NCBI RefSeq assembly: GCF_027118995.1
Contig: NZ_CP098242.1
Coordinates: forward strand, 1,426,001 to 1,490,000
Origin: Oxalobacter vibrioformis
GTDB taxonomy: Bacteria > Pseudomonadota > Gammaproteobacteria > Burkholderiales > Burkholderiaceae_D
DNA length: 64,000 bases
Reading direction: 5' to 3'
The notes beneath the pieces are model-generated. The model was not told the origin of the DNA. It saw nothing but the letters and a program-made list of their open reading frames with translations, and did no database searches. This document shows, piece by piece, positions 9,985 to 20,179 of the stretch. Both the position numbers and the translations under genes were made by a program. Within the stretch, counting starts at the first letter, position 1. Every line of letters starts with the position of its first letter.

Positions 9985-10077
9985 TGATTGAGTATGGGCA
10001 AAGTTGGTGTACACAAAAAATATACACATTCGTGTACATAAAATCAATGGAAGTTGGAGGATGTTGGTGGATAAGAA

Positions 10078-10108
10078 AACCCGCTAAAGCTTAGTGTTTT
10101 AGCGGGTT
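10078..10108 (-). terminator. Terminator of tRNA-Thr
   Basis: An 11-bp stem (10078-10088 with 10098-10108, AACCCGCTAAA/TTTAGCGGGTT) with a 9-base loop. Read on the minus strand it is followed by TTCTTATC. It lies 35 bases past the tRNA 3' end. Confidence 0.8.
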
Positions 10109-10142
10109 TCTGGATGCTCTCGGATTTCTCCGAACTGTGTTT

Positions 10143-10218
10143 TGGTGCCAGCTGCAGGACTCGAACCCGCCACCCCATGATTACAAATCATGTGCTCTAC
10201 CTGATGAGCTAAGCTGGC
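10143..10218 (-). tRNA. tRNA-Thr (anticodon TGT)
   Basis: 76 bases including an encoded CCA. On the minus strand the acceptor GCCAGCT pairs with AGCTGGC, the discriminator is A, and the D arm contains AGCTCATCAGGTAGAGC. The anticodon stem CATGA/TCATG has the loop TTTGTAA, so the anticodon is TGT and reads ACA. The T arm carries GGTTCGAGTCC. All four arms fold cleanly. The 3' half probably served as attachment site for the integrase remnant beside it. Confidence 0.96.
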
Positions 10219-10243
10219 ATTTTTTAAAGAAGCGTATTTTACC

Positions 10244-10639
10244 TTATTTCACCCGTTTTAAAATCGGCGGCCCGTCTTTTTTTGGCGGTTTGGGATCATT
10301 GTCAGACGGTGGATCAGCATCCGGTGGCGTTCGTTTGACATCAAAAGCCATACCGTGGCCGTTTTCCTTGGCATAGATTGCCATGACATTGATCACGGGG
10401 ATGTAAATATCCTGGGAAACACCGCCAAAGCGCGCCTTGAAGCGGATGGATTCGTTATCGATCACCAGCCCGCTGGTTGCATCGTAGCTGATGTTGAGAA
10501 CGATCTGGCCTTCACGGACAAACTGCAGGGGCAGTCTGGTATGTGAATCGACATCCACTGCGATATAGGGTGTAAAGCCGTTATCCACGCACCATTCATG
10601 AATGGCGCGTACCAGATAGGGCTTGGTGGCGTTTTCCAT
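10244..10639 (-). CDS. sspB: ClpXP protease specificity-enhancing factor SspB
   Basis: 131 residues. SspB tethers ssrA-tagged peptides and delivers them to ClpXP. The N-terminal folded domain is typical (KPYLVRAIHEWCVDNGFTPY, then VLNISYDAT and IRFKARFGGV). It is followed by a flexible, Pro/Asp-rich linker and a C-terminal basic-hydrophobic tail (PPILKRVK), which corresponds to the ClpX-binding tail. It lies 25 bases behind sspA on the same strand. Confidence 0.95.
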   Translation of the reverse strand: MENATKPYLVRAIHEWCVDNGFTPYIAVDVDSHTRLPLQFVREGQIVLNISYDATSGLVIDNESIRFKARFGGVSQDIYIPVINVMAIYAKENGHGMAFDVKRTPPDADPPSDNDPKPPKKDGPPILKRVK

Positions 10640-10664
10640 GGTGTTTCCTGTTTCCCTGATTGAA

Positions 10665-11276
10665 TCAGCGGCGCATGACTTTTTCCGGCGGTGTCAGTGC
10701 CTCGATATAAGCAGGACGCGAGAAAATGCGCTCGGCATATTTCATGAGCGGCGCGGCAGTCTTGGAGAGTTCGATACCGTAGTAGTCAAGGCGCCAGAGA
10801 AGTGGAGCGATAGCAACATCCAGCATCGAGAAATCATCTCCAAGCATGAATTTGTTTTTCTGGAAAAGGGGCGACAGCGCGGTCAGGTAGTCCCGAATCT
10901 GGGCGCGGGCTTTTTCATGGTTGATATGAGCCATTTCAGATTTGTCGTTTTCCAGGGTATCAACATGAACAAACAGCTCTTTTTCACAGGTAAAGAGCAT
11001 CAGCCGGGCACGGGCACGCATCAGAGGGTCAGCCGGCATAAGCTGGGGATGCGGGAAACGCTCATCAATATATTCATTGATGATATTGGATTCATAGAGG
11101 ATCAGCTCCCTTTCAACCAGAATAGGTACCTGCCCATACGGGTTCATTGCCGAGATTTCTTCGGGTTTGTTGAACAGGTCAACATCGCGAATTTCAAAAT
11201 CCATGCCTTTTTCAAAGAGAACCAGGCGACAGCGCTGAGAGAAGGGGCAGGTAGTACCTGAATAAAGAACCATCAT
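10665..11276 (-). CDS. sspA: Stringent starvation protein A (GST-fold)
   Basis: 203 residues. SspA binds RNA polymerase and affects stress and stationary-phase transcription; it has a glutathione-S-transferase fold without enzyme activity. Seen: N-terminal thioredoxin-like MVLYSGTTCPFSQRCRLVL, the PYGQVPILVERELILYESN region and a helical C-terminal domain. In most betaproteobacteria cytochrome bc1 genes precede sspA; here only a gene-free leader (11277-11554) does. Start is ATG 11276 or 11273, preceded by AAAGGAAC. Confidence 0.95.
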   Translation of the reverse strand: MMVLYSGTTCPFSQRCRLVLFEKGMDFEIRDVDLFNKPEEISAMNPYGQVPILVERELILYESNIINEYIDERFPHPQLMPADPLMRARARLMLFTCEKELFVHVDTLENDKSEMAHINHEKARAQIRDYLTALSPLFQKNKFMLGDDFSMLDVAIAPLLWRLDYYGIELSKTAAPLMKYAERIFSRPAYIEALTPPEKVMRR

Positions 11277-11314
11277 GATTTTTGTTCCTTTATGCCAGAG
11301 AAAACGAAGTTAAA

Positions 11315-11337
11315 GCCGCTGTCTCGAGAACAGCGGC
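11315..11337 (-). promoter_or_regulatory. Hairpin in the sspA leader
   Basis: An 8-bp stem, GCCGCTGT (11315-11322) with ACAGCGGC (11330-11337), 39 bases before the sspA start. The surrounding 278-base gap 11277-11554 holds a TATAAT on the minus strand (11491-11496) with a weak TTTAAA 17 bases upstream. These could be the sspA promoter and a structured leader. No coding sequence seen there. Confidence 0.3.
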
Positions 11338-11554
11338 CTGTTTCATGGTTATACAGGGGATTTGCCGGATACAGGTTGAAGATGAGCACATGAAAAAAGT
11401 TCACCGATTAAAAAGTCCGGATTTCTTTGCAACTGTCCGTAACATATATCCAGTTTAGGGAAACTAAGCCCAGTTTAACGTCAACTTTATATTATAAAGA
11501 ATTGTGATCCTTTTTTAAAGAGGGGCAGATCGGGCAGCTAGTGAAAGGCGCACG

Positions 11555-12322
11555 TTATGCCGGGTTGTCAATTTCAATGAACTGGTGGCGGATGCCAAAC
11601 TGACGGGCAAGCAGTTCGCCGAGCGCTTCAATACCATAACGTTCGGTGGCATGGTGCCCGCAGGCCAGGTAGGCAATACCGTATTCACGGGCTTCATGCA
11701 CGGTTCGTTCTGAAATCTCCCCGCTCAGGTAAACACCAGCGCCAGCTGATGCGGCTTCAGCGAGCATGCCCTGTGCCGCGCCGGTGCACCAGCCGACCAT
11801 ATCAACGGGTTGTTCGGGATCACCGATCAAAAGCGGTTTTCTTCCCAGGCGATTTTCAATCAGGGTTGCGAGCTTGCCTGTTGTGCTGATGGCCGGATTT
11901 TCAGTAATACCAAGCCAGCCGATATCATTTTCCCCGAAGCGTCCTCTTGAAAGAAAGCCGAGTTTTTTTGCCAGCATCGCATTGTTGCCGATGTCTTCGT
12001 GCATATCGAGGGGAAGATGGTAGGCATAAAGATTGATATCATGTGCTAAAAGCCGCTTGATTCGGGCATGCTTGGGGCCGGTAAGACAAGGGTCTTCGTC
12101 TCGCCAGAAGTAGCCATGATGAACGAAAAGCGCGTCAGCCCCGGCGTCAATGGCTGCCTCAACCATGGCGAGACTGGCGGTGACGCCGGTTACAATGGCG
12201 CTAATGTGAATTTGCCCTTCCACTTGTAAACCATTTGGACAATAATCACGAATATGAGAAATATTTAGTTTCTGGGCCAGAAATCTGGTAATTTCATCCC
12301 TATGCGCAGTTTTTTGATCCAT
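11555..12322 (-). CDS. NIF3/YbgI-family dinuclear metal protein
   Basis: 255 residues from the ATG at 12322. An upstream in-frame ATG (12346) would overlap the divergent protease gene, so the shorter start is preferred. The family holds two metal ions; its cellular job is not settled, and it is often mislabelled GTP cyclohydrolase type 2. Metal-ligand regions are visible: ALFVHHGYFWR (about residue 60) and the C-terminal GHHATERYGIEALGE with His and Glu. The sequence DYCPNGLQVEG near the start is a family signature. Confidence 0.9.
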   Translation of the reverse strand: MDQKTAHRDEITRFLAQKLNISHIRDYCPNGLQVEGQIHISAIVTGVTASLAMVEAAIDAGADALFVHHGYFWRDEDPCLTGPKHARIKRLLAHDINLYAYHLPLDMHEDIGNNAMLAKKLGFLSRGRFGENDIGWLGITENPAISTTGKLATLIENRLGRKPLLIGDPEQPVDMVGWCTGAAQGMLAEAASAGAGVYLSGEISERTVHEAREYGIAYLACGHHATERYGIEALGELLARQFGIRHQFIEIDNPA

Positions 12323-12338
12323 TTTTGAATTTTCCGAT

Positions 12339-13520
12339 ATGTCCAATATAAAACGGCTGTGGTTGTTGTTTGCTCAAATTGTAACAGCGGGCCTGGCAAT
12401 CTGGTTCCTGGTTGCGACACTGAAATCGGAATGGACATCTGAGGGGAGCGCCCAGAGAAAACCGTTGACTTCAACGGTGACCGTACAGGAAGCCTCGCCA
12501 AATGCAACGCCTGCGCAGGCGTCTTATCGTGAGGCGGTGACGCGCGCCATGCCTGCTGTCGTGAACATCTATACCATGAAAGAGGTTCGCCAGCCACAAA
12601 GCCCGCTTCTGGATGATCCTTTTTTACGGCGTTTTTTCGGTGAGCGCTTTGACAATGCGGAAAAACAGACCAATCTCGGTTCCGGCGTGGTGATCAGCCC
12701 GGAAGGCTACATTGTGACCAACAACCATGTGGTGGAGACGGCAGACCAGATTGAAGTGGCATTTGAGGATGGCAGAAAAGCATCGGCCAAGCTGGTGGGA
12801 ACGGACCCTGAAACGGATCTGGCCGTCATCAAGGTGGAGTTGCCGAATCTGCCCACCATGACACTGGGCCATATCGAGGAAGCCAGGGTGGGGGATGTGG
12901 TGCTGGCAATCGGCAACCCTTTCGGTGTCGGGCAAACGGTGACGATGGGTATTGTATCCGCCCTGGGCAGAAGCCAACTCGGTATCAATATCTATGAAAA
13001 TTTTATCCAGACAGATGCCGCGATCAATCCGGGTAATTCGGGCGGTGCACTGATTGATGCCAATGGCAACCTTCTGGGGATCAATTCAGCCATTTATTCA
13101 CGTACCGGCGGATCACTGGGCATCGGCTTTGCCATTCCGGTATCAACGGTGAAGACGGTGATGGAATCCATCATCAGCAAGGGGCAGGTGGTACGGGGCT
13201 GGATCGGGGTGGAGCCCCGGGATATCACGCCAGAGCTGGCTGAAAATCTCCAGTTGAGCCAGAAAAGCGGCGTGATTATTGCGGCAATTCTCAAAAATGG
13301 TCCGGCGGACAAAGCCGGTATGAAGCCCGGAGATATCCTGCTGGCTGTTGGCGACAAGCCAATCGCAAACATGACAGAAATGTTCAACATGATTGCGCTG
13401 TTGGAGCCGGGCAGCAAGGTTGGTTTGACGGTATCGCGAAACGGCAAGGATGTGCCGCTGGAAGTGACCGTTGGCAAGCGGCCCTCAAGAAAGCGTCTGG
13501 AAGAACAATCAGGCGGATAA
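12339..13520 (+). CDS. Membrane-anchored HtrA/DegS-type serine protease
   Basis: 393 residues. An N-terminal membrane anchor (about 7-26, LWLLFAQIVTAGLAIWFLV) places the protease in the periplasm. The trypsin-like domain has a complete catalytic triad: His in TNNHVVET, Asp in PETDLAVIKV, Ser in NPGNSGGAL. A single PDZ domain follows (about residues 285-380). One PDZ plus an anchor fits the DegS/AlgW subtype, which senses misfolded outer-membrane proteins, better than DegP/DegQ with two PDZ domains. The start is 16 bases from the divergent NIF3 gene, so they share a promoter region. Confidence 0.93.
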   Translation: MSNIKRLWLLFAQIVTAGLAIWFLVATLKSEWTSEGSAQRKPLTSTVTVQEASPNATPAQASYREAVTRAMPAVVNIYTMKEVRQPQSPLLDDPFLRRFFGERFDNAEKQTNLGSGVVISPEGYIVTNNHVVETADQIEVAFEDGRKASAKLVGTDPETDLAVIKVELPNLPTMTLGHIEEARVGDVVLAIGNPFGVGQTVTMGIVSALGRSQLGINIYENFIQTDAAINPGNSGGALIDANGNLLGINSAIYSRTGGSLGIGFAIPVSTVKTVMESIISKGQVVRGWIGVEPRDITPELAENLQLSQKSGVIIAAILKNGPADKAGMKPGDILLAVGDKPIANMTEMFNMIALLEPGSKVGLTVSRNGKDVPLEVTVGKRPSRKRLEEQSGG

Positions 13521-13540
13521 CGTTGCCGCTATCCGCCTGA
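13511..13540 (+). terminator. Bidirectional hairpin between htrA-type gene and HIT gene
   Basis: A perfect 10-bp stem, CAGGCGGATA (13511-13520) with TATCCGCCTG (13531-13540), overlapping the protease stop. The two genes converge here (stops at 13520 and 13565), so it can serve both. T runs are short on both sides. Confidence 0.65.
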
Positions 13541-13564
13541 TTTCTGGTCGGTTCAAAGACCGGA

Positions 13565-13936
13565 TTATTTATTGTCTTTCCACGGACGCGGCCCACCGAT
13601 CATGTGGACATGCAGGTGGTATACCTCCTGCCTGCCGTCCGGTCCGGCATTGATGATGACACGGTAGCCCCCGGTGCGGGTCTCGGGCGTACTGCCGACT
13701 ACCCCTATTTTCTGCATATCCGCGATTCGCGGAACCACGGCCATCATTTCTCCCAGGATGGCGGTATGGCCTTCGTGGCAATCAGAGAGTGTCGGGATAT
13801 GCTGCTTTGGCACGATCAGAAAATGAACCGGAGCGGCCGGATTGATATCCTTGAAAACCAGGATTCTGTCATTTTCATAAATAATATCTGCTGGCAGCCG
13901 TCTCTCAATGATTTTGCAGAAAGGACAATTCTCCAT
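13565..13936 (-). CDS. HIT-family nucleotide-binding protein (HinT-like)
   Basis: 123 residues. Histidine-triad proteins hydrolyse AMP-lysine-type phosphoramidates. The triad motif HLHVHMIGG is near the C-terminus, with the N-terminal CPFCKIIERRLPADIIYEND (CxxC) and the DINPAAPVHFLIVPK stretch. It sits directly downstream of hisE (11-base gap), the usual betaproteobacterial order hisF-hisI-hisE-HIT, and is probably co-transcribed with the his genes. Confidence 0.94.
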   Translation of the reverse strand: MENCPFCKIIERRLPADIIYENDRILVFKDINPAAPVHFLIVPKQHIPTLSDCHEGHTAILGEMMAVVPRIADMQKIGVVGSTPETRTGGYRVIINAGPDGRQEVYHLHVHMIGGPRPWKDNK

Positions 13937-13947
13937 CAGTTTCTCCT

Positions 13948-14319
13948 TCAGTTTTTTTGGTTTTCGTCCGCTTCCCGCAGGATATCCTTGCGAGCGGCTT
14001 TTTCTTCGATGCCTGAAATTCCCTCACGCCGTGCAAGCTCATCCATGACATCATCGGGTGTCAGGCCAAATTGCGCCAGCAGAACCAGCGAGTGAAACCA
14101 CAGGTCGGCACATTCGGAAACGATTTTTGCTGCATCACCGCCATTTCGCGCATCCTTGGCAGCCATGACGGTTTCGGTTGCTTCTTCCCCGATTTTTTTC
14201 AGAATGGCATCGTCACCCTTGGTCAACAGGCGGGCAACATACGATTTTTCCGGGTCGCCGCCATTGGCCGGTTTTCTCGATTCAATGATGGCAGAGAGTC
14301 TTTGCAACGTATTGTTCAT
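13948..14319 (-). CDS. hisE: Phosphoribosyl-ATP pyrophosphatase
   Basis: 123 residues from ATG 14319, which overlaps the hisI stop by four bases (ATGA). HisE removes pyrophosphate from PR-ATP, the second histidine step. The MazG-like helical fold shows [25 protein letters not shown] (Glu/Asp metal ligands). Separate from hisI, unlike the enterobacterial fusion hisIE. Confidence 0.95.
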   Translation of the reverse strand: MNNTLQRLSAIIESRKPANGGDPEKSYVARLLTKGDDAILKKIGEEATETVMAAKDARNGGDAAKIVSECADLWFHSLVLLAQFGLTPDDVMDELARREGISGIEEKAARKDILREADENQKN

Positions 14320-14717
14320 TGGTATATTTGTTTCGGATCTTTCAATACAGGGTCGACAGCGACCCACCGGCCTGTCGAAACGTCACCCTGGAACTGCTGG
14401 TAAAAGCAGGATTGACGACCGGTGTGGCAGGCAATACCGCCAGCCTGCTCTACCAGCAACAGCAGGACATCTTCATCGCAGTCGATACGCATGTCGATCA
14501 CCTTTTGCGTATGTCCTGATTCCTCGCCCTTATGCCACAGCTTTTTTCTTGAACGGCTCCAGTATACCGCTTTACCTGTCTGGACCGTTTGTATCAGGGC
14601 ATCATGGTTCATCCAGGCAAACATGAGGATGGTACCGGTTGCCGCTTCCTGTGCAATGACAGGAACCAGCCCGTCGTCATCCCAGTGGATTGTTTCCAGC
14701 CAGCCTTTTCCCGTCAT
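14316..14717 (-). CDS. hisI: Phosphoribosyl-AMP cyclohydrolase
   Basis: 133 residues. HisI opens the purine ring of PR-AMP, the third histidine step. Zinc-site cysteines are visible in [16 protein letters not shown], then [11 protein letters not shown]; the segment [19 protein letters not shown] is the family signature. Overlaps hisF by four bases upstream and hisE by four downstream, so translation is probably coupled. Confidence 0.96.
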   Translation of the reverse strand: MTGKGWLETIHWDDDGLVPVIAQEAATGTILMFAWMNHDALIQTVQTGKAVYWSRSRKKLWHKGEESGHTQKVIDMRIDCDEDVLLLLVEQAGGIACHTGRQSCFYQQFQGDVSTGRWVAVDPVLKDPKQIYQ

Positions 14718-15475
14718 GACAGCCTGACCTCGATTCCCCGTTCAGCCATGAAGCGCTTGGCTTCCTGTACGGTGAATTCACCATAGTGAAAGATGCTGGC
14801 AGCCAGCACGGCATTGGCGTGTCCTTCGAGGATGCCATCGGCCAGATGCTGCAGATTGCCGACACCGCCTGAGGCAATCAGCGGAATATTGACAGCATCC
14901 GACACAGCGCGCGTCAGCGGAATATCAAAACCGCTTTTTGTGCCGTCACGGTCCATGCTGGTCAGAAGAATTTCGCCTGCGCCAAGGGCTTCCATTTTTT
15001 TTGCCCAATCAATAGTATCCAGGCCGGTCGGGGTGCGTCCGCCATGCGTGAAAACTTCCCAGCGATCCGGCCCCACCTGTTTGGCATCAATGGCCACCAC
15101 GATACATTGTGATCCATAACGGCTGGCGGCATCGGCTACCAGTTCCGGATTGGTGACAGCGGAGGAGTTGATGCTGACTTTGTCCGCACCTGCATTGAGA
15201 AGACGGCGGACATCATCCACTGTCCGGACACCGCCACCGACAGTCAGCGGGATAAAGATCTGGGCGGAAACGGCTTCGATAATATCCAGGATAAGGTCAC
15301 GTTGATCACTGGTTGCCGTGATATCGAGGAAGGTCAATTCATCAGCGCCTTGTTCGTTGTAGCGGCGCGCAATTTCAACCGGATCTCCCGCATCACGCAG
15401 ATCAACAAAGTTGACGCCTTTTACAACCCTGCCTGCCGTGACATCCAGGCAGGGAATAATTCTTTTTGCCAGCAT
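14714..15475 (-). CDS. hisF: Imidazole glycerol phosphate synthase, cyclase subunit
   Basis: 253 residues, a (beta/alpha)8 barrel. It uses ammonia from HisH to close the imidazole ring and release AICAR. Both catalytic aspartates are recognisable: [17 protein letters not shown] at the N-terminus and [10 protein letters not shown] in the middle. The second phosphate-binding site is in [12 protein letters not shown] 151-base gap with two hairpins separates it from hisA upstream. Confidence 0.97.
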   Translation of the reverse strand: MLAKRIIPCLDVTAGRVVKGVNFVDLRDAGDPVEIARRYNEQGADELTFLDITATSDQRDLILDIIEAVSAQIFIPLTVGGGVRTVDDVRRLLNAGADKVSINSSAVTNPELVADAASRYGSQCIVVAIDAKQVGPDRWEVFTHGGRTPTGLDTIDWAKKMEALGAGEILLTSMDRDGTKSGFDIPLTRAVSDAVNIPLIASGGVGNLQHLADGILEGHANAVLAASIFHYGEFTVQEAKRFMAERGIEVRLS

Positions 15476-15507
15476 GGGGTATTTCCTGTCTTAAAAATAA
15501 ATGCAGC

Positions 15508-15577
15508 GTATACCTTACGACAATGCCGTACGGTATACATTGCTTTAGGGGCAGGCCAATTAATAAAGACTGCCCCT
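15508..15577 (-). promoter_or_regulatory. Two hairpins in the hisA-hisF gap
   Basis: Stem 1: GTATACC (15508-15514) with GGTATAC (15532-15538). Stem 2: AGGGGCAG (15547-15554) with CTGCCCCT (15570-15577). They lie in a 151-base gap in an otherwise tightly packed operon. No T run follows, so they are more likely mRNA-processing or stability elements than terminators. Confidence 0.35.
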
Positions 15578-15626
15578 GGTGATTGTATATGAAAAGCCCC
15601 AGGTTTACCGCGAACGGGCGGCAGGC

Positions 15627-16394
15627 TTATTCATCGGACAATTCGTCAGCGCGTGCCTGTGCCTGTTCCAGGTCAAGTGTGCCCTCATAGATGGAACGGC
15701 CGCAGATGACGGCTTCAATGCCTTCATGCTGCACTTCGCAAAGTGCTTCCACATCCCGGATGTCGTGGACGCCGCCTGAAGCAATAATCGGTATACGGAC
15801 GGCACGGGCCAGATTGACCGTGGCATCGATATTCACACCGGACATCATGCCGTCGCGCCCGATATCGGTATAGATGATGGATTCGACGCCGTAGCCTTCG
15901 TATTTCTGTGCCAGCTCAATGACGTTGTGCCGTGAGAGCTTGCTCCAGCCATCGGTTGCCACTTTTCCGTCCCGTGCATCCAGTCCGACAATGATATGGC
16001 CGGCAAAGGCGCCACAGGCATCCTGCAGAAAGCCGGGATTTTTCACGGCAGCCGTTCCGACAATGACATAGCTCAGCCCATGGTCCAAAAAGCGTTCAAT
16101 CGTATCAAGATCACGGATGCCGCCACCAAGCTGTACAGGGATCTCTTCGAGATCATTGTCATCCGCATAATCCTGTACGACACGGATAATGTTTTTAACA
16201 GCAGATTCATTGACCGGTTTTCCGGCAAAGGCACCATTTAAGTCAACCAGATGCAAACGCCGGGCGCCTTGTTCAAGCCAGTGCAAGGCCATTTCGGCAG
16301 GATCATCGGAAAAAACGGTGGCCTGGTTCATATCGCCTTGTTTGAGGCGAACACAGCGACCATCTTTCAGGTCGATAGCAGGTATGAGCAGCAT
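15627..16394 (-). CDS. hisA: ProFAR isomerase
   Basis: 255 residues, the barrel paralogue of HisF. It isomerises the aminoaldose ProFAR to PRFAR. The catalytic aspartates are seen in [20 protein letters not shown] and the middle [28 protein letters not shown] carries the phosphate site. Downstream of hisH with a 41-base gap. Confidence 0.97.
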   Translation of the reverse strand: MLLIPAIDLKDGRCVRLKQGDMNQATVFSDDPAEMALHWLEQGARRLHLVDLNGAFAGKPVNESAVKNIIRVVQDYADDNDLEEIPVQLGGGIRDLDTIERFLDHGLSYVIVGTAAVKNPGFLQDACGAFAGHIIVGLDARDGKVATDGWSKLSRHNVIELAQKYEGYGVESIIYTDIGRDGMMSGVNIDATVNLARAVRIPIIASGGVHDIRDVEALCEVQHEGIEAVICGRSIYEGTLDLEQAQARADELSDE

Positions 16395-16435
16395 GATGAA
16401 AGATCAGAAAAAAATGATAAAAAATTATTTTTTAC

Positions 16436-17074
16436 TCAAGGATTCCAGTTTATGAAATTTTTATACAGTTGTAACCCTGCTTCAGCACTTTTTTCAGGAT
16501 GAAACTGGGTTGCAAACAGATTTTCATGAGTTACGGCACAGCAGAAAGTCAGTCCGTACTCCGTCTGACCGGTGATATGTGCCGTATTTTCCGGTATGGC
16601 ATAAAAGCTGTGCACAAAATAAAAATGGCTGTTGTCCGGTATATCTTTCCATAACGGATGCGATGTGGTTTGTTGTACCCGGTTCCATCCCATTTGCGGT
16701 ACCTTGTACCGTGTGCCGTCAGGCTGCAACTGGTCTTCCAGGCGAAAACGGATCACTTTTCCGGGCAGCAGGCCCAGCCCGGGGGTATTTCCTTCTTCAC
16801 TCCAGTCAAACATCATCTGTTCGCCAATGCAGACGCCGAAAATGGGTTTTGAGCGGGCAGCCTCGATCATGGCGTCCTGCAGGCCGGATTCACGCAGGGA
16901 GCGCATGCAGTCCGGCATGGCGCCCTGGCCGGGTAAAACGATGCGTTCCGCTTCGCGGATGTCGGCAATTTCGCCGGAAATTCTTACGTCCGCTTCGGGG
17001 GCGACAGCGCGCAGTGCCTGTGCCACGGAGCGCAGATTGCCCATGCCATAGTCAACAACAACAATTTTTCTCAT
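16436..17074 (-). CDS. hisH: Imidazole glycerol phosphate synthase, glutaminase subunit
   Basis: 212 residues, a class I glutamine amidotransferase that supplies ammonia to HisF. The triad is complete: nucleophile Cys in [12 protein letters not shown], and His-Glu in [14 protein letters not shown]. The N-terminal [13 protein letters not shown] is typical. GIGEQMM instead of the common GMQLL is a mild variation seen in betaproteobacteria. Confidence 0.96.
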   Translation of the reverse strand: MRKIVVVDYGMGNLRSVAQALRAVAPEADVRISGEIADIREAERIVLPGQGAMPDCMRSLRESGLQDAMIEAARSKPIFGVCIGEQMMFDWSEEGNTPGLGLLPGKVIRFRLEDQLQPDGTRYKVPQMGWNRVQQTTSHPLWKDIPDNSHFYFVHSFYAIPENTAHITGQTEYGLTFCCAVTHENLFATQFHPEKSAEAGLQLYKNFINWNP

Positions 17075-17113
17075 AGGGGTGAGCCGTCAGTAACAGTGCT
17101 TTCGGGAGTTGTT

Positions 17114-17710
17114 TTACAGAGTCCCCTTGGTTGACGGAATCATGCCCGCAGCACGCGGATCGGATTCCGCTGCTATGCGCAGGGCACGTCCGAAGGCCTT
17201 GAAGATGGTTTCGCACTGGTGGTGAGCATTCTTTCCGCGCAGGTTGTCAATGTGCAGCGACACCTGGGCATGATTGACAAACCCCTGGAAGAATTCCTGT
17301 ACCAGATCCAGATCAAATGTACCGGATGTCGGACGGGTAAAGTCGACATTGAATTCGAGATAAGCCCGCCCGGAAAAATCAATCACGACACGTGAGAGCG
17401 CTTCATCCAGCGGGATATAGGCATGTCCATAACGGCGGATGCCGCTTTTATCGCCAATTGCCTTCGCTATGGCCTGTCCCAGGGCGATGCCGATATCCTC
17501 AACCGTGTGGTGTCCGTCAATGTGGAGATCACCATTGGCTTCAATGGTGAGGTCAACCAGGCCGTGCCGGGCGATCTGGTCCAGCATATGGTCCAGAAAC
17601 GGTACACCGGTAACCGTATTCAACTGACCGGTTCCATCGAGATTGATGGCAACCCTGATTTGGGTTTCCTTTGTATTACGTGTGATTTCGGCGGTTCTTG
17701 GAGCAGACAT
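17114..17710 (-). CDS. hisB: Imidazoleglycerol-phosphate dehydratase
   Basis: 198 residues: the single-function form, without the phosphatase domain fused in enterobacteria. Both copies of the metal-binding motif are visible: [17 protein letters not shown]...[16 protein letters not shown] and the second set [18 protein letters not shown]... with [16 protein letters not shown]. hisC ends eight bases upstream. Confidence 0.97.
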   Translation of the reverse strand: MSAPRTAEITRNTKETQIRVAINLDGTGQLNTVTGVPFLDHMLDQIARHGLVDLTIEANGDLHIDGHHTVEDIGIALGQAIAKAIGDKSGIRRYGHAYIPLDEALSRVVIDFSGRAYLEFNVDFTRPTSGTFDLDLVQEFFQGFVNHAQVSLHIDNLRGKNAHHQCETIFKAFGRALRIAAESDPRAAGMIPSTKGTL

Positions 17711-17718
17711 AGCAATTT

Positions 17719-18807
17719 TCAGACAGGTTGGGAAAGGCAGGCGCTGAACAATTCGAGAAACTGCTTGTTTTCTTCAGGCGTGCCGACAGTTATACGCAGA
17801 CAATTATCAAGCAATATATGCATTTTACCTACATTTTTGATCAGAATCTTTTTTGCCAGCAGTTTTTCAAAAACTGTATCGGCATTTTCAAGGCGAACCA
17901 GAACAAAATTGGCCGAAGATGGCAGTACCTCGATACCCGGCAGCGCCGAGAGTGCGGCAGACAGCGTTTCGCGTTCGCCTCGCAGGGCGGCGGCCTGCCT
18001 GTTAAAGACATCAATATGGTCAAGGGCAAACGTTACCGCAGCTTCTGTCAGTACATTCACGTTATAGGGAGGGCGCACCTTGTCAAACTCGGCAAGCAGT
18101 TCTGATGAGGCCGACATATAACCCAGGCGCACCCCTGCCAGCCCCAGCTTGGATACGGTTCGCATGACCACCAGATTCGGGTATTTGGGCAGGTATGACA
18201 TCATGCTGGTTTGTGCAAACGGCTGGTAGGCCTCATCACTGATCACGATGCCGATATCTTTCATGGCTTCGATCAGGGCCAGCATATCCTCTAAGTCAAA
18301 GAGATTGCCCGTCGGGTTGTTGGGATAGGCAAGATACAGGACGGACGGCCGCTGTACCCGGATGGCGTCAAGCATGGCATCCATATCCAGTGAAAAATCC
18401 GCTTTCAGCGGGATACCGACAAATTCCATGCCGGCAAACTGTGCGGAAAGCGCGTACATGACAAAAGTCGGCACAGGCGCCAGCACTTTGGCACGCCTGT
18501 CCTGGCGGGCAAGGGCGGTAGAGACGATGACGATCAGTTCATCCGATCCATTGCCGACAATCACATCATAGCCCGGGGGTATGCCCAGCGTTTCCCGTAT
18601 TTTTGCCTTCAGTTCCGTATAGGAGGGAACCGGGTAACGGTTCAGCGCGACTTCAGCCAGGTGTTCACCGAGTTTTTTCTGCATGTTCTCTGGCAGACGA
18701 TACGGGTTTTCCATCGCGTCCAGTTTCAGGTAGCCGGCTGAGTCCGGCACATGATAGGCATCCAGCGCACGGACATCCGGGCGGATGATGTTTTCAATCA
18801 GCGACAT
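17719..18807 (-). CDS. hisC: Histidinol-phosphate aminotransferase
   Basis: 362 residues, a fold type I PLP enzyme. Visible: [11 protein letters not shown] (PLP phosphate loop), [11 protein letters not shown], and the Schiff-base lysine in [16 protein letters not shown]. Makes histidinol phosphate from imidazole acetol phosphate. Between hisD (43-base gap) and hisB. Confidence 0.96.
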   Translation of the reverse strand: MSLIENIIRPDVRALDAYHVPDSAGYLKLDAMENPYRLPENMQKKLGEHLAEVALNRYPVPSYTELKAKIRETLGIPPGYDVIVGNGSDELIVIVSTALARQDRRAKVLAPVPTFVMYALSAQFAGMEFVGIPLKADFSLDMDAMLDAIRVQRPSVLYLAYPNNPTGNLFDLEDMLALIEAMKDIGIVISDEAYQPFAQTSMMSYLPKYPNLVVMRTVSKLGLAGVRLGYMSASSELLAEFDKVRPPYNVNVLTEAAVTFALDHIDVFNRQAAALRGERETLSAALSALPGIEVLPSSANFVLVRLENADTVFEKLLAKKILIKNVGKMHILLDNCLRITVGTPEENKQFLELFSACLSQPV

Positions 18808-18850
18808 GTTGTCTTTCTTTATTCAAAACGCAGGAATTTCTCCTTAAGCG

Positions 18851-20170
18851 TCAGTCTTTTTTCATCCGGTAGGCGGCACTCTTTGCGTGAGCTTCCAGCC
18901 CTTCCCCTTCTGCCAGTTCCAGCGCTGTTTTGCCCAGGATCTGTGCCCCTTCTTCGCTGACCCGGATGATGCTGGAGCGTTTCTGGAAATCATAGACGCC
19001 TAACGGCGAAGAAAAACGCGCGGTACGCGATGTCGGCAACACGTGGTTCGGGCCGGCGCAATAGTCTCCCAGCGCTTCCGAGGTGAAGCGGCCCAGGAAA
19101 ATCGCCCCGGCATGGCGCAGCAGGTCAAGCCAGCGCTCCGGATTTTCGGTGGATACTTCCAGATGTTCCGGTGCAATCCGGTTGGCTATGGCGCAGACTT
19201 CTTCCATATTCTTTGCCTTGATCAGGGCACCCCTGTTCGTCAATGACGTACGGATGATTTCCTGGCGCCGCATCTGGGGCAAAAGCCGGGCAATGCTGGC
19301 CTCAACCTGGTCAAGGTAGGCGGTATCCGGGCAGACGAGAATGGATTGTGCCAGTTCGTCATGCTCTGCCTGGGAGAAGAGGTCCATGGCGATCCAGTCC
19401 GGATTGGTGGTGCCATCACACAGTACCAATATCTCGGAAGGGCCAGCAATCATGTCAATGCCTACCTGACCGAATACCCGGCGCTTGGCTGCTGCAACAA
19501 AAGCATTGCCGGGGCCGACAATTTTATCAACAGCCGGAATCGTTTCGGTGCCATAAGCCAGCGCGGCAACGGCCTGCGCACCGCCAATGGCAAAAATGCG
19601 GTTAACCCCGGACAGGCCGGCAGCAGCCATCACCAACTCGTTTCGGATGCCATCCGGCGTCGGAACGACCATGATGATTTCCGGCACACCGGCAACCTGC
19701 GCGGGGATGGCATTCATCAGTACCGATGACGGATAAGCCGCTTTGCCGCCGGGAACATAGATACCGACTTTATCAAGCGGTGTGATTTTCTGTCCGAGCA
19801 GGGAACCATGTTCGTCGGTGTAGGTGTAGCCGGAGCCGCCACAGGCTTCGCGCTGATGCTCGTGGTAGACGCGGACACGGTCGGCCGCTACCTGCAGTGC
19901 TGCACGACTGGCAGGTGGAAGATTATTCAGCGCCGCCAGGCAAGACTCAACCGGGATTTCAAGCGATGCCATGGCAGTTTCTGTCAGGCGGTCAAAGCGG
20001 TTGGTATATTCCAGCACAGCCGCATCGCCACGCTTCCTGACATCGGCAATGATATCGGCCGCCACCCGGTCGATGGATTCATCTTCACTGGCCTCAAATA
20101 CCAGGATTTGCATAAGGGCAGAATCAAAGTCAGGCTGGGTGGTATCCAGCCGGGTAATCCGGATCGTCAT
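18851..20170 (-). CDS. hisD: Histidinol dehydrogenase
   Basis: 439 residues, a normal length. It carries out the two NAD-linked oxidations from histidinol to histidine. Recognisable are [33 protein letters not shown] and [17 protein letters not shown] (zinc and catalytic residues), and [13 protein letters not shown] near the C-terminus. Follows hisG by nine bases. Confidence 0.97.
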   Translation of the reverse strand: MTIRITRLDTTQPDFDSALMQILVFEASEDESIDRVAADIIADVRKRGDAAVLEYTNRFDRLTETAMASLEIPVESCLAALNNLPPASRAALQVAADRVRVYHEHQREACGGSGYTYTDEHGSLLGQKITPLDKVGIYVPGGKAAYPSSVLMNAIPAQVAGVPEIIMVVPTPDGIRNELVMAAAGLSGVNRIFAIGGAQAVAALAYGTETIPAVDKIVGPGNAFVAAAKRRVFGQVGIDMIAGPSEILVLCDGTTNPDWIAMDLFSQAEHDELAQSILVCPDTAYLDQVEASIARLLPQMRRQEIIRTSLTNRGALIKAKNMEEVCAIANRIAPEHLEVSTENPERWLDLLRHAGAIFLGRFTSEALGDYCAGPNHVLPTSRTARFSSPLGVYDFQKRSSIIRVSEEGAQILGKTALELAEGEGLEAHAKSAAYRMKKD

Positions 20171-20179
20171 GGTTTTTCC

